64,000 bases of DNA from Pseudomonas sp. FP1742 (GTDB lineage: Bacteria > Pseudomonadota > Gammaproteobacteria > Pseudomonadales > Pseudomonadaceae). The stretch lies in NCBI RefSeq assembly GCF_030687145.1, contig NZ_CP117460.1:4278001-4342000 (forward strand), read 5' to 3'. Shown here piece by piece: positions 20,113 through 30,440 of the stretch (position 1 is its first letter; each line of letters begins with the position of its first letter). A program made the translations under genes and the position numbers. Below the pieces are notes generated by a model. That model was not told the origin of the DNA. It ran no database searches and was given only the letters and a program-made list of their open reading frames with translations.

Positions 20113-20140
20113 AGATAAGGACCGCTGATTACTTTTCAAG
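20113..20140 (-). promoter_or_regulatory. Sigma-32 heat-shock promoter of ibpA
   Basis: The minus strand has CTTGAAA, 13 bp, then CCTTATCT, close to the CTTGAAA / CCCATNT consensus. Confidence 0.7.
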
Positions 20141-20171
20141 AGATTATTTTCAGATTTTTTTTCAAGCAGAT

Positions 20172-21131
20172 TCAGGCGGCTTCAGACACCTGCAACCCCA
20201 GTAAACGCGAGACCTGATCCAGTTCGGTTTCACGGCGCAAGACGCTGAACAACTCTACCGCTTCGGGATAATTACGGGTCAGCATTGCCAGCCACTGCTT
20301 CAGGCGACCCGGCGATTGGCGTGGTGTCATCTGGGCCTTGGCTTGCAGCCAGAAATCCTGAATCAGCGGCAGCAGCTCGGCCCAGGTCATCTCGACGACC
20401 TCCTCGCCGGCCCGCGCCGCGGCGATCTGCCGGGCCAGGTCCGGACGCGACACCAGGCCGCGACCGAGCATGATGTCTTCGACACCGCTGATCTCGCGGC
20501 AACGGCGCCAGTCCTCGACGCTCCAGATGTCGCCATTGGCGAACACCGGCACCTTGACCACGTCCTGTACCCGCGGAATCCATTCCCAGTGGGCTGGAGG
20601 CTTATAACCATCAGTTTTGGTCCGCGCGTGAACCACAATGTGTGCCGCACCGCCTTCGGCCAGGGCCGTGGCGCAAACCAGCGAGCCATCGGGGCTGTCG
20701 AAGCCCAGGCGCATTTTGGCGGTTACTGGAATGTGCGCTGGCACCGCGCGACGGACATGTTCGACGATTTCGTTGAGCAGCTCAGGTTCTTTGAGCAGGA
20801 CAGCGCCGCCGCGTGACTTGTTGACGGTCTTGGCCGGGCAGCCAAAGTTCAGGTCGATGACTTCGGAACCCAATTCGCAGGCCAGTGCAGCGTTTTCCGC
20901 CAGGCACACCGGGTCGGAACCGAGCAACTGCACCCGCAGCGGCACGCCGGAAGCGGTACGGGCGCCGGTCAGCAGTTCCGGACCGAACTTGTGGTAATAG
21001 GCAGGCGTGAGCAGCTGATCGTTGATCCGAATGAACTCGGTTACACACCAATCGATACCGCCCACACGGGTCAGCACGTCCCGCAGGATGTTGTCGACCA
21101 ACCCCTCCATGGGCGCCAAAGCAATTTGCAT
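20172..21131 (-). CDS. dusC: tRNA-dihydrouridine(16) synthase
   Basis: From the ATG at 21131 the protein has 319 residues and begins [20 protein letters not shown]. DusC is an FMN enzyme that reduces U16 in the tRNA D-loop. [19 protein letters not shown] carries the catalytic cysteine; [35 protein letters not shown] and [18 protein letters not shown] complete the Dus pattern. A GTG three codons earlier is possible but unneeded. The C-terminal helical domain is of the short DusC type, not DusA or DusB. Confidence 0.92.
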   Translation of the reverse strand: MQIALAPMEGLVDNILRDVLTRVGGIDWCVTEFIRINDQLLTPAYYHKFGPELLTGARTASGVPLRVQLLGSDPVCLAENAALACELGSEVIDLNFGCPAKTVNKSRGGAVLLKEPELLNEIVEHVRRAVPAHIPVTAKMRLGFDSPDGSLVCATALAEGGAAHIVVHARTKTDGYKPPAHWEWIPRVQDVVKVPVFANGDIWSVEDWRRCREISGVEDIMLGRGLVSRPDLARQIAAARAGEEVVEMTWAELLPLIQDFWLQAKAQMTPRQSPGRLKQWLAMLTRNYPEAVELFSVLRRETELDQVSRLLGLQVSEAA

Positions 21132-21228
21132 GAAAAACACACTCGACGAAAAACGTGGGGCAGTTTACTGGTTTCGGCGTGCAGAAGGTATTTCGTCAGA
21201 CCGGGCGCTGGCAAATGTGCGGACTGTG

Positions 21229-21666
21229 TCAGCTTGGAACTTGCAACGCCGGGCCGTAGCCCTCGATGAATTCCGCCGGCATGCGCTTGGGCTTGCCGGT
21301 CGACAGTTCGATGCACACGAACGTGGTCTGCGCCCGCAGCAACGTTGAGTTGTCACTGGGGCGGATCAGCTGGAAGTGTCGGGTCATTCTCAGGCGCTGA
21401 TCCCAATCGACGATCCAGGTCGCCAGCTGCAGCTCATCGCCCTCGTACGCCGCCGCCAGGTAATCGATCTCGTGCCGCACCACCGCCATCGCCCGGTCCA
21501 GCCGCCGATACTCGACCAGGTCCAGGCCCAGCCGCTGCGAGTGACGCCAGGCACAGCGCTCGAGCCAGGTCACGTACACCGCGTTGTTCGCGTGGCCCAG
21601 CCCGTCGATGTCTTCGGCGCCCACTTCCAGATCAATGATAAACGGCGTTGCCCGATCCCAGCCCAT
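21229..21666 (-). CDS. Acyl-CoA thioesterase, 4HBT hotdog family
   Basis: This 145-residue protein has the single hotdog fold. VGAEDIDGLGHANNAVYVTW holds the catalytic-aspartate region of 4-hydroxybenzoyl-CoA-type thioesterases, with the helix LERCAWRHSQRLGL after it. The substrate is unknown. It lies between dusC and an alpha/beta hydrolase on the same strand with 48 bp to the latter, so co-transcription is possible. Confidence 0.88.
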   Translation of the reverse strand: MGWDRATPFIIDLEVGAEDIDGLGHANNAVYVTWLERCAWRHSQRLGLDLVEYRRLDRAMAVVRHEIDYLAAAYEGDELQLATWIVDWDQRLRMTRHFQLIRPSDNSTLLRAQTTFVCIELSTGKPKRMPAEFIEGYGPALQVPS

Positions 21667-21714
21667 GCCCCACTCCCGGTCAGATTATTTCGACCGGGGC
21701 AGTGTAACGGAAGC

Positions 21715-22548
21715 TCAGGCCGATTGGCGCGATTGCAGGCTGCGACCGGCCAGCAGCGAGAGCACGCCATCGATCACCCGCGGATCGGCCAGGACCCGCT
21801 GATGACCGCCCTCTTCCAGGCGCAACAAGCGACTGTCGAACCAGGCTTCGTGAATCAGTTGGGATTCCTTGACCGAGACAAAGCTGTCGTCCTCGGCATG
21901 GACAATCAGGCCTGGCATGTCGAGCTGGTAGTGCGCGACATCCAGCGCAGCGGCGCGCATGCCGACGTCTTTTTCGACCTGACGAATGAACGCCGAACGG
22001 GCTTTGGGCGGCAGGCGCACATAACGCGCAAAACCGCGCAGCACCCCAAGGATTCGCGCCGGGGCGGCGATCGAGACCAGGGTTTCGGTGCGCAAGCCCA
22101 ACTGCACCGCGAGCATGGCGCTGGCGCCCCCCATCGAGTGACCGATTACCGCTTGCAGCGGCGGTAGTTCAGCGGCCGCTTCAAGCATCGCCCGGGCGAA
22201 CAGCACCACATTGGCTTCGCGTCCAGGCGAGCGACCGTGAGCCGGGCCGTCCAAGGCGACCACGGTGTAACCGGCATCGACCAGCGCCGTGATCAGCGCG
22301 GCAAACTGCGTTGGCCGGCCTTCCCAGCCGTGCATCAACAACACTGCCGGGCCCTGTCCCCAACGCAGCGCCGAGAGGCCGAAGCGCAAGGTGATCCGCT
22401 CGGATTTCGCCAGCAGCGGCAATTCCCAATCACGCGGCGGCAACTCCCGCGGGGTCATGAATGCCAGACGCATCTTGCTCGCCACCAGCTTCGGTGCGAA
22501 CCAGCCCAAGGTGCCATTAACGCCACGAACCCAGCTCAACGTGTTCAT
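21715..22548 (-). CDS. Alpha/beta-hydrolase
   Basis: From ATG 22548, preceded by AGGAGATGGGCG, the protein has 277 residues. VLLMHGWEGRPTQFAAL gives the oxyanion region, AVIGHSMGGASAMLA the Ser nucleophile elbow (GHSMG), IVHAEDDSFVSVKES the acid, and EEGGHQRVLADPRV the histidine. The triad is complete. The gene is 28 bp downstream of a TetR gene on the same strand, suggesting a self-regulated pair; the substrate is not predictable. Confidence 0.88.
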   Translation of the reverse strand: MNTLSWVRGVNGTLGWFAPKLVASKMRLAFMTPRELPPRDWELPLLAKSERITLRFGLSALRWGQGPAVLLMHGWEGRPTQFAALITALVDAGYTVVALDGPAHGRSPGREANVVLFARAMLEAAAELPPLQAVIGHSMGGASAMLAVQLGLRTETLVSIAAPARILGVLRGFARYVRLPPKARSAFIRQVEKDVGMRAAALDVAHYQLDMPGLIVHAEDDSFVSVKESQLIHEAWFDSRLLRLEEGGHQRVLADPRVIDGVLSLLAGRSLQSRQSA

Positions 22549-22576
22549 CGCCCATCTCCTCAGGCTGGACTTTAGG

Positions 22577-23116
22577 TCACAGCACCGCCGATTTGGCGGC
22601 GCGCAGCAATCGATCGGACAACTCTCCCGGCCCCAGCGCCCGCGCCAGCGCCAAACCACCCACCATCAAGGCGATGTCGGCCAAGACCTTGTCGATGTCT
22701 TCCGGGCTGGCTGCCAACTGCGCGACCATCAATTCAATATGTTCATTCAACGCCACACGAAATTCGTCCGGCAGACGGCCCAGTTCACTGATCGACGCTG
22801 GAACCGGGCATGCCTGCTCGGTGGAATCACGGTGTTTGCGCGACAGGTAGAACGCTGCGACCAACGCGCGACGCTCTTCGCCGGTCAACTCGGCATCCAT
22901 GTCGGCGATCAAGTCACGACGATGGCTGAGCAGCTGCTTGAACGCTTCCAGCATCAACGCGTCCTTGCTCTCGAAGTGCGCGTAGAAACCGCCGACCGTC
23001 AGCCCGGCCGCGCCCATCACTTCACCCACGCTCGGCTCGGCCGGACCGCGCTGGATCAGCGCTGCACTGGCAGCCTTGAGGATGCGTTCGCGGGTTTGAG
23101 CTTTTTTATCGTTCAT
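22577..23116 (-). CDS. TetR-family transcriptional regulator
   Basis: The protein has 179 residues with an N-terminal helix-turn-helix: RERILKAASAALIQRGPAEP, then VMGAAGLTVGGFYAHFESKD. The C-terminal ligand-binding half resembles the TetR_C_33/AcrR-like group (CPVPASISELGRLPDEFR). AT-rich ATTACGACTAGAATATTATTC upstream probably holds its promoter and operator. It leads the hydrolase gene. Confidence 0.88.
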   Translation of the reverse strand: MNDKKAQTRERILKAASAALIQRGPAEPSVGEVMGAAGLTVGGFYAHFESKDALMLEAFKQLLSHRRDLIADMDAELTGEERRALVAAFYLSRKHRDSTEQACPVPASISELGRLPDEFRVALNEHIELMVAQLAASPEDIDKVLADIALMVGGLALARALGPGELSDRLLRAAKSAVL

Positions 23117-23242
23117 CGTTGCCTCCGAATATTACGACTAGAATATTATTCTCATAATAATTTTTCGCAAGTCGTAGATGTGACCGCTGGTCTGAAGAAC
23201 AGTTTTGAGGAAAAAGGAGATTTGGCCAAACGCCAGACAAAC

Positions 23243-23273
23243 AAAAGGGCCATTCAATAATTGAATGACCCTT
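23243..23273 (-). terminator. Terminator of the tRNA Glu/Ala operon
   Basis: AAAGGGCCATTCAA pairs with TTGAATGACCCTT with a TAA/A loop; the minus strand ends in TTTTGTTTGT. Confidence 0.8.
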
Positions 23274-23298
23274 AAAAATCCCGCAAAGCGGGTAATCG

Positions 23299-23374
23299 TG
23301 GCGTCCCCTAGGGGACTCGAACCCCTGTTACCGCCGTGAAAGGGCGGTGTCCTAGGCCACTAGACGAAGGGGAC
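23299..23374 (-). tRNA. tRNA-Glu (UUC), copy 2 of operon
   Basis: The cloverleaf reads GTCCCCTTCGTCTAGTGGCC at the 5' end, with anticodon loop CTTTCAC (anticodon TTC), T-arm GGTTCGAGTCC and encoded CCA. It is 76 nt long and identical in its mature part to the copy at 23584. Confidence 0.97.
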
Positions 23375-23454
23375 ACAAACCCTTCTATACAACTGATCAG
23401 TGCTGAGAGCTGATCGATTCAAGGCCGGTGTGGCCAGACCTTGAACTGTAAAAT

Positions 23455-23530
<76 letters not shown>

Positions 23531-23583
23531 GGATTTTTCGCCTCGCGGCGGAGCGACATCTTGCAACATCGCTTCTGTAAAAC

Positions 23584-23659
23584 TGGCGTCCCCTAGGGGA
23601 CTCGAACCCCTGTTACCGCCGTGAAAGGGCGGTGTCCTAGGCCACTAGACGAAGGGGAC
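23584..23659 (-). tRNA. tRNA-Glu (UUC), copy 1 of operon
   Basis: Same 76-nt sequence as the tRNA-Glu at 23299, including CCA. It follows the first tRNA-Ala in the direction of transcription. Confidence 0.97.
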
Positions 23660-23738
23660 GCAAACCCTTCTATACAACTGATCAACGCTGAGTGTTGATC
23701 GCTTCAAGGCCGGTGTGGCCAGACCTTGAAGTGTAAAT

Positions 23739-23814
<76 letters not shown>

Positions 23815-23835
23815 TCATCGCTGAGGACGGGGCGA

Positions 23836-23864
23836 ATCTTAATGGCGCATCGGAAAGCTGTCAA
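23836..23864 (-). promoter_or_regulatory. Sigma-70 promoter of the tRNA operon
   Basis: The minus strand has TTGACA, 17 bp, TAAGAT, then a GC-rich TCGCCCCG discriminator typical of stringently controlled stable-RNA promoters. Confidence 0.75.
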
Positions 23865-24003
23865 ACTTATTTTTCAAAAAATTTAAAATTTTTTGCCGAC
23901 ATAACAATCACTTACCGCCCTCCCCCCGTAAATTCGGGGGAAGCGCCGAAGATCAGGATCAAAAGATCGCGGCCTCCGGCAGTTCCTACAGAGTCAAACG
24001 CCG

Positions 24004-25485
24004 TCAGGCAATCGCGCCCAGAAGCTTTTCCCACTCTTTGTTTTCTTTCTTCGACACGCCGCCCAGCAGGTCAATCGCCTGGCGCAGACGGAAACGGGTC
24101 AGGTCCGGACCGAGGATTTCCATCGCATCGAGTACCGATACCGAACTGGCCTGCCCGGTGATCGCGGCAAACATCAGCGGCATGGCGTCACGCAGCTTCA
24201 GCTCCAGGGATTCGACCACCGCCTGAATCGTTGCGGTGATGCTGTCCTTCTCCCACTGACGCAGGCTTTCCAGCTTCCACAGGATCAATTGCATCAACTG
24301 ACGAACCTGATCGCCCGAGAGCTTCTTGGATTCGAACAGTTTAGCGTCCGGATTCACCCCACCCGCGAAGAAGAAGCCGGCCAGCGGTGCGACCTGACTG
24401 AAGGTTTCAACCCGGCCCTGCACGTGTGGTGCGATTTTCATCATGTATTCAGGGTTCAGCGCCCACTTCTGCACGCGAGCGGCGAACTCTTCCACCGGCA
24501 GGTCACGCAGCCACTGGCCGTTGAGCCACGACAGTTTCTCGATGTCGAAAATCGGCCCGCCAAGCGAGACGCGGCTCAGGTCGAAGTTGTCGACCATTTC
24601 CTGCAGGGAGAACTTCTCGCGCTCGTCCGGCATCGACCAGCCCATGCGGCCCAGGTAGTTGAGCATCGCTTCCGGCATGAAGCCCATGCGCTCGTAGAAC
24701 GTCACCGAGGTCGGGTTCTTGCGCTTGGACAGTTTGCTCTTGTCCGGGTTACGCAACAGCGGCATGTAGCACAGCTGCGGCTGTTCCCAGCCGAAGTACT
24801 CGTACAGCAGGATCAGTTTCGGTGCCGAAGGCAGCCATTCTTCACCGCGCAGCACGTGGGTGATGCCCATCAGGTGGTCGTCGACCACGTTGGCCAGGAA
24901 GTACGTCGGCAGGCCGTCGGTCTTCATCAGCACTTGCATGTCCATGCGATCCCACGGGATCTCGACATCGCCACGCAGCATGTCCGGCACCACGCACACG
25001 CCTTCGGTCGGCACTTTCATGCGGATCACGTGGGGTTCGCCGGCAGCCAGGCGGCGCGCGACTTCTTCCTTGGACAGCAACAGCGCACGGCCATCGTAAC
25101 GCGGGGTCTCACCGCGGGCCATTTGCTCGGCGCGCATCTGGTCCAGTTCTTCGGCGGTGCAGAAGCACGGGAAGGCATGGCCCATGTCGACCAGTTGCTG
25201 GCAGTACTTCTGGTAGATATCGCCGCGCTCACTCTGCCGGTAAGGACCGTGCGGGCCGCCGACATCCGGGCCTTCGCTCCAGTCGATACCCAACCAGCGC
25301 AGGGCGTCGAAAATCTGCTGTTCGGACTCGCGGGTCGAACGCAGTTGGTCGGTGTCTTCGATCCGCAGGATGAACTCACCGCCATGCTGCTTGGCAAAGC
25401 AGTAGTTGAACAAAGCGATGTAAGCGGTACCTACGTGGGGATCCCCGGTAGGCGATGGCGCGATGCGAGTGCGGACGGTGGTCAT
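24004..25485 (-). CDS. gltX: Glutamyl-tRNA synthetase
   Basis: From ATG 25485 the protein has 493 residues, the expected length. It charges tRNA-Glu. [20 protein letters not shown] carries the HIGH-type motif and [13 protein letters not shown] the KMSKS loop; [20 protein letters not shown] is a family signature. It sits next to four tRNA genes including two for tRNA-Glu, a functional neighbourhood found in pseudomonads. Longer frame to 25524 adds non-conserved residues. Confidence 0.96.
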   Translation of the reverse strand: MTTVRTRIAPSPTGDPHVGTAYIALFNYCFAKQHGGEFILRIEDTDQLRSTRESEQQIFDALRWLGIDWSEGPDVGGPHGPYRQSERGDIYQKYCQQLVDMGHAFPCFCTAEELDQMRAEQMARGETPRYDGRALLLSKEEVARRLAAGEPHVIRMKVPTEGVCVVPDMLRGDVEIPWDRMDMQVLMKTDGLPTYFLANVVDDHLMGITHVLRGEEWLPSAPKLILLYEYFGWEQPQLCYMPLLRNPDKSKLSKRKNPTSVTFYERMGFMPEAMLNYLGRMGWSMPDEREKFSLQEMVDNFDLSRVSLGGPIFDIEKLSWLNGQWLRDLPVEEFAARVQKWALNPEYMMKIAPHVQGRVETFSQVAPLAGFFFAGGVNPDAKLFESKKLSGDQVRQLMQLILWKLESLRQWEKDSITATIQAVVESLELKLRDAMPLMFAAITGQASSVSVLDAMEILGPDLTRFRLRQAIDLLGGVSKKENKEWEKLLGAIA

Positions 25486-25658
25486 GGCATGTCTCGAAAT
25501 GAATAAAAAGCGAAGATCAAACAAGAGGCGAATGGTAACAGGCGATGGCGGCCCGGCTCCAGTGAGTGGGGTATTTACCTCTATAACACTCGTAAGCCGA
25601 GGTGGGTTGAAGGCTGGGGAAGCGCATTAGCAGATGCATATGGCGTTCAGTCGGGCGC

Positions 25659-25741
25659 CTTCGCGAGCAAGCCTGCTCCCACATTAGACCGCGTCCGCCT
25701 GGACAACCCGGCCAACTGTGGGAGCGGGCTTGCTCGCGAAG
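25659..25741. repeat. REP/BIME inverted pair
   Basis: CTTCGCGAGCAAGCCTGCTC faces GGGAGCGGGCTTGCTCGCGA between gltX and uvrB; one base differs from the common arm. Confidence 0.85.
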
Positions 25742-25763
25742 AGGCCCTGTCAGACACCACAAA

Positions 25764-27779
25764 TCAAACCGCGATCAACCGCTCCCGCAATTTGCCGATT
25801 TCGTCGCGCAACTGCGCCGCGGCTTCGAATTCCAGGTCGCGCGCGAGCTGGTACATCTTCTCTTCCAGCTGACGAATGCGTTTGCTGATCTCGCTCGGCG
25901 AGCGCAGTTCGGCCTCGTATTTGGCACTTTCCTCGGCAGCCTTGGCCATGCCTTTGCGCTTTTTGCTACGCGAGCCAGGCACGGTGGCACCTTCCATGAT
26001 GTCGGCAACGTCCTTGAACACCCCCTTCGGCGTAATACCGTTGGCCAGGTTGAAGGCGATCTGCTTGTCGCGACGGCGCTCGGTTTCGCCGATCGCCCGC
26101 TCCATGGAGCCGGTAATGCGATCCGCATACAGAATCGCCCGACCGTTGAGGTTGCGTGCCGCCCGGCCGATGGTCTGGATCAGCGAACGCTCGGAACGCA
26201 GGAAGCCCTCCTTGTCGGCATCGAGAATCGCCACCAGCGAGACTTCCGGCATGTCCAGGCCTTCACGCAGCAGGTTGATCCCCACCAGCACATCGAAGGT
26301 GCCGAGACGCAAGTCACGGATGATCTCGACCCGCTCTACGGTATCGATGTCCGAGTGCAGGTAACGCACGCGAACGCCATGGTCAGCCAGGTAATCGGTC
26401 AAATCCTCGGACATGCGCTTGGTCAGCGTGGTCACCAGCACCCGCTCTTCCAGGGCCACGCGCTTGGTGATTTCCGAGAGCAAGTCGTCGACCTGAGTCA
26501 GCGCCGGACGGATTTCGATTTGCGGGTCCACCAGACCGGTCGGACGCACCAGTTGTTCGACCACCCGCCCCGCGTGTTCGGCCTCGTAATTGCCCGGCGT
26601 GGCCGAAACAAAGATCGTCTGCGGGCTGATGCTTTCAAACTCGTCGAAACGCATCGGCCGGTTATCCAGCGCTGATGGCAGGCGGAAGCCGTATTCCACC
26701 AGCGTTTCCTTACGGGACCGGTCGCCCTTATACATGGCACCAACCTGCGGCACGCTGACGTGGGATTCGTCGATCACCAGCAAGGCGTCGGCCGGCAGGT
26801 AGTCGAACAAGGTCGGCGGCGCCTCGCCGGATGCACGGCCCGACAGGTAGCGCGAGTAGTTTTCGATACCGTTGCAGTAACCCAGCTCGATAATCATCTC
26901 CAGGTCGAAACGGGTGCGTTGCTCCAGCCGCTGGGCTTCCACCAGCTTGTTGTTGGAGCGCAGGTATTCCAGACGCTCCTGCAACTCGACCTTGATCCCC
27001 TCGACGGCGTCGAGCAGGGTTTCCCGTGGCGTCACATAGTGGCTCTTCGGGTAGAAGGTGAAGCGCGGCAACTTGCGGATGACTTCGCCAGTCAGCGGAT
27101 CGAAGGCGGACAGGCTCTCCACCTCGTCATCGAACAGTTCGATGCGGATCGCTTCAAAATCGGATTCCGCTGGATGGATATCAATCACATCGCCGCGCAC
27201 CCGGAAAGTCGCCCGGGCGAAGTCCACGTCGTTGCGGGTGTATTGCAGGTCTGCCAGGCGACGCAGCAGTGCACGCTGATCAAGCTTGTCGCCGCGATCC
27301 ACGTGCAACACCATCTTCAGATAGGTTTCCGGACTGCCCAGGCCGTAGATGCACGACACCGTGGTGACGATGATCGTGTCCTTGCGCTCCAACAGCGCTT
27401 TAGTCGCGGACAAGCGCATCTGCTCGATGTGGTCGTTGATCGAGGCGTCCTTCTCGATGAAGGTGTCGGACGACGGCACATACGCTTCGGGCTGGTAGTA
27501 GTCGTAATAGGACACGAAGTATTCAACGGCATTGTTCGGGAAGAACGCCTTGAACTCGCCGTATAACTGAGCAGCCAGGGTTTTGTTCGGCGCCAGCACC
27601 AAAGTCGGGCGCTGTATCTGGGAAATTACGTTGGCGATGCTGAAGGTCTTGCCCGAGCCGGTCACACCGAGCAACGTCTGGTGCGCCAGCCCGGCTTCGA
27701 TGCCCTCGACCATCAGGCGGATGGCTTCCGGCTGATCGCCGGCGGGCTCGAAGCGGGTGACTAGCTGGAATTCAGACAT
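25764..27779 (-). CDS. uvrB: UvrABC excision nuclease subunit B
   Basis: From ATG 27779 ([20 protein letters not shown]) the protein has 671 residues. It verifies DNA damage handed over by UvrA and recruits Uvr[21 protein letters not shown] is Walker A, the beta-hairpin region [20 protein letters not shown] is present, and helicase motifs include [21 protein letters not shown] and [19 protein letters not shown]. The C-terminal UVR domain ([20 protein letters not shown]) binds UvrC. The frame is open to 28016, but those residues are not UvrB-like. Confidence 0.97.
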   Translation of the reverse strand: MSEFQLVTRFEPAGDQPEAIRLMVEGIEAGLAHQTLLGVTGSGKTFSIANVISQIQRPTLVLAPNKTLAAQLYGEFKAFFPNNAVEYFVSYYDYYQPEAYVPSSDTFIEKDASINDHIEQMRLSATKALLERKDTIIVTTVSCIYGLGSPETYLKMVLHVDRGDKLDQRALLRRLADLQYTRNDVDFARATFRVRGDVIDIHPAESDFEAIRIELFDDEVESLSAFDPLTGEVIRKLPRFTFYPKSHYVTPRETLLDAVEGIKVELQERLEYLRSNNKLVEAQRLEQRTRFDLEMIIELGYCNGIENYSRYLSGRASGEAPPTLFDYLPADALLVIDESHVSVPQVGAMYKGDRSRKETLVEYGFRLPSALDNRPMRFDEFESISPQTIFVSATPGNYEAEHAGRVVEQLVRPTGLVDPQIEIRPALTQVDDLLSEITKRVALEERVLVTTLTKRMSEDLTDYLADHGVRVRYLHSDIDTVERVEIIRDLRLGTFDVLVGINLLREGLDMPEVSLVAILDADKEGFLRSERSLIQTIGRAARNLNGRAILYADRITGSMERAIGETERRRDKQIAFNLANGITPKGVFKDVADIMEGATVPGSRSKKRKGMAKAAEESAKYEAELRSPSEISKRIRQLEEKMYQLARDLEFEAAAQLRDEIGKLRERLIAV

Positions 27780-28115
27780 ACATACCTCTGGTTCACTCTT
27801 GCCCGGTGACACCGGACAGGAACGAGAAAGACCGCAAACGACCGACGTCGCCCGAGGAAAAAACTGGATTGTGCTCAATGTGGAGCCGTTTGCCACTGCT
27901 TTCAAGGCAAACGTCCTACATCGGGTAAAACCTTTGACGACGCCACTCGACCAACGATCGAAAAATAATTGGAAAAACTTACCGTAAAAGCCGAATCGCC
28001 TGTCGCCATCAATCACTGATGGCCTCTATACTAGCTCCCCGTTTGTGCACCGCTCTAGTGCATTCGGCTGGAGCGCGACACGTCCCTCCACACTCCATTC
28101 AGAGCCGCCGCAATA
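27780..28115. other. Divergent intergenic region uvrB / aminotransferase
   Basis: This 336-bp gap should hold the promoters of both divergent genes. I see no gene, no clear LexA box and no repeat of the REP type. Confidence 0.6.
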
Positions 28116-29312
28116 ATGAGCCTGTTCTCCGCTGTCGAAATGGCACCACGCGATCCAATCCTGGGCCTCAACGAAGCATTCAATGCCGATACCCGTACCA
28201 ACAAGGTTAACCTGGGGGTCGGTGTTTACTGCGACGAGCAGGGGCGAATTCCACTCCTGCGCGCCGTTGTCGAAGCCGAGACGATTCGCGCCGCTCAACA
28301 CGTTTCCCGTGGTTACTTGCCGATCGACGGCATCGCTGCCTACGACCAGGCCGTGCAGAAACTGCTGTTCGGCAATGACTCACCGCTGATTGCTGCTGGC
28401 CGGGTCATCACCACCCAGGCCGTCGGTGGCACTGGCGCACTGAAAATCGGTGCCGACTTCCTCAAGCAACTGCTGCCGAACGCTGTCGTGGCGATCAGCG
28501 ATCCGAGCTGGGAAAACCACCGCGCACTGTTCGAAACCGCCGGTTTCCCGGTGCAGAACTATCGCTACTACGACGCCGCCACCCACGACGTTAACCGCGC
28601 CGGCCTGCTGGAAGACCTGAACGCCCTGCCGTCCGGCTCCATCGTGGTGCTGCACGCTTGCTGCCATAACCCGACCGGCGTCGACCTGAGCCCGGCAGAC
28701 TGGAAAAACGTACTGGAAGTGGTGAAAGCCAAAGGTCACGTGCCGTTCCTCGACATGGCCTACCAGGGCTTTGGCGACGGTATCGATGAGGACGCTGCCG
28801 CTGTGCGTCTGTTCGCCGAATCGGACCTGACCTTCTTCGTGTCCAGCTCGTTCTCCAAATCTTTCTCGCTGTACGGCGAGCGCGTTGGCGCCCTGTCGAT
28901 CGTCAGCGAATCGAAAGAAGAAGGCGCACGCGTACTGTCGCAAGTCAAACGCGTGATCCGCACCAACTACTCCAACCCGCCGACCCACGGCGCAAGCATT
29001 GTCGCCGCGGTGTTGAATAGCCCGGTACTGCGCGCCCAGTGGGAAGAAGAACTGGCAGAAATGCGTCTGCGGATTCGCGGCATGCGCACCCAGATGGTCG
29101 ACCTGCTGGCGAAAAACGCTCCACAGCGCGACTTCAGCTTCGTCGGTCGCCAGCGCGGCATGTTCTCCTACTCTGGCCTGACGGTTGAGCAGGTAACCCG
29201 CCTGCGCAACGAGTTCGGCATCTACGCCCTGGACACCGGCCGCATCTGCGTTGCCGCGCTGAACCAGAGCAACATCGACGTTGTGACCAAGGCCATCGTT
29301 CAGGTGATCTGA
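28116..29312 (+). CDS. Aromatic/aspartate aminotransferase, class I PLP
   Basis: The protein has 398 residues and belongs to the AspC/TyrB group: MAPRDPILGLNEAFNADTRT and VNLGVGVYCDEQGRIPLLRA at the start, VVLHACCHNPTGVDLSPADW in the cofactor region, and SSSFSKSFSLYGERVGALSI with the PLP lysine. It interconverts amino acids (probably Tyr, Phe, Asp) and 2-oxo acids. Gene identity between tyrB, phhC and aspC cannot be settled by eye. A terminator follows at 29331. Confidence 0.9.
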   Translation: MSLFSAVEMAPRDPILGLNEAFNADTRTNKVNLGVGVYCDEQGRIPLLRAVVEAETIRAAQHVSRGYLPIDGIAAYDQAVQKLLFGNDSPLIAAGRVITTQAVGGTGALKIGADFLKQLLPNAVVAISDPSWENHRALFETAGFPVQNYRYYDAATHDVNRAGLLEDLNALPSGSIVVLHACCHNPTGVDLSPADWKNVLEVVKAKGHVPFLDMAYQGFGDGIDEDAAAVRLFAESDLTFFVSSSFSKSFSLYGERVGALSIVSESKEEGARVLSQVKRVIRTNYSNPPTHGASIVAAVLNSPVLRAQWEEELAEMRLRIRGMRTQMVDLLAKNAPQRDFSFVGRQRGMFSYSGLTVEQVTRLRNEFGIYALDTGRICVAALNQSNIDVVTKAIVQVI

Positions 29313-29330
29313 GTCATTGCGTGATATGAA

Positions 29331-29360
29331 AACGGGAAGCCATAGGGCTTCCCGTTTTTT
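29331..29360 (+). terminator. Terminator of the aminotransferase gene
   Basis: AACGGGAAGC pairs with GCTTCCCGTT around CATAGG, then TTTT. Confidence 0.9.
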
Positions 29361-29422
29361 ATTTGTCTTTGATAATTCCCAGTTCGGCGACCGGTCGCTC
29401 TAGACTGCACGCAGATCAAAAA

Positions 29423-29511
29423 TGTGGGAGCGGACTTGCTCGCGAAAGCGGCGGCACATCCAGCATAAATGTGACGGTTGGACCGCTTTCGCGAACAAGC
29501 CCGCTCCCACA
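29423..29511. repeat. REP/BIME inverted pair (diverged)
   Basis: TGTGGGAGCGGACTTGCTCG faces GCGAACAAGCCCGCTCCCAC; both arms carry single changes from the usual palindrome. Confidence 0.8.
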
Positions 29512-29547
29512 GATTATGAACACACCCGAGAATTCTTGAGAACCCAC

Positions 29548-29748
29548 ATGAAAAACGACGACCTACGCGCCGACCGCGATGAGCTGGACCACTTCGTGCC
29601 CCGCTCCTCGGCCAAACGCGGTAATAACCTGGTGCTGCAAGTGGCCGCGGGCGTGTTCCTTGGCGGCCTGGCCTTGTGGCTGGTGCAACTGGCCGCCACG
29701 ATGCTGTATGCCAAGCTGATGCTCGGCACCATTACTTTTGGCGGTTAG
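29548..29748 (+). CDS. Small membrane protein, unknown function
   Basis: The ATG at 29548 opens a 66-residue protein. It has a charged N-terminus (MKNDDLRADRDELDHFVPRS) and one hydrophobic segment at about residues 29-56 (LQVAAGVFLGGLALWLVQLA). I know of no function. The frame extends upstream into a REP element, so the internal ATG is the sensible start. Its stop overlaps the end of the convergent 76-residue gene by four bases. Confidence 0.6.
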   Translation: MKNDDLRADRDELDHFVPRSSAKRGNNLVLQVAAGVFLGGLALWLVQLAATMLYAKLMLGTITFGG

Positions 29749-29975
29749 GCCAGTTCGCTCGCACGCTGGCTGGCCGCATCGTCATAGGCTACATAAAGCG
29801 ACTCGGCCACCTGGCTCTTGATCGCCTTGGTGCTTTCCAGACCCAGGACAAAACCTTCGGCTTTACCGCCTGCGCGGTTCAGATCGTCAGCGGTACTGGC
29901 CTGAGTAATAGCGTCGAGCAGTTTCTCGGCGTGCGGGCCGACACCTTTGGGCAGGCTGATCTGAGCGATGCTCAT
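29745..29975 (-). CDS. Small conserved hypothetical protein
   Basis: A 76-residue soluble protein, MSIAQISLPKGVGPHAEKLL and onward, predicted mostly helical. No membrane segment or catalytic motif. It ends on top of the convergent small membrane protein gene. Function not recognised. Confidence 0.6.
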   Translation of the reverse strand: MSIAQISLPKGVGPHAEKLLDAITQASTADDLNRAGGKAEGFVLGLESTKAIKSQVAESLYVAYDDAASQRASELA

Positions 29976-30165
29976 GCAAACACCCCACTGTTTCGGGGTG
30001 TGAAGGCTGGGTGATTCATGGCGCGTACCTTTTCGGCTGAGGGCCGGCAGCGCGTGTCACCACTTCCGGGCAGCCATGGTAGACCTCTCCCGCGCTTCTG
30101 GTAACCGCCGATGGCCGATAAACCTCCCTCTGATCCGATGAAAACATCAAATTGCCAACAGAGGC

Positions 30166-30193
30166 TTGACTTCTCTTTTTGAATCAGTAACAT
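30166..30193 (+). promoter_or_regulatory. Promoter of tRNA-Asn
   Basis: TTGACT, about 16 bp, TAACAT, ending nine bases before the mature tRNA. Confidence 0.6.
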
Positions 30194-30202
30194 ACACGCC
30201 AT

Positions 30203-30278
<76 letters not shown>

Positions 30279-30322
30279 GACAAGGTTCCAGAGAAGGCTT
30301 TCAAAATCTCTGAAACCCCCGA

Positions 30323-30348
30323 AAAACCCGCCTTCTGGCGGGTTTTTT
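30323..30348 (+). terminator. Terminator downstream of tRNA-Asn
   Basis: AAAACCCGCC pairs with GGCGGGTTTT around TTCT, followed by more T. Confidence 0.85.
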
Positions 30349-30440
30349 CGTTTTTGCGTTCTGTCGGATTCCGGTGGATACCAGCCATTTTAAGGGTAGA
30401 TTTTGGGATAAAGGTCAGTTCGATAAAAGGGAGTACCCTT

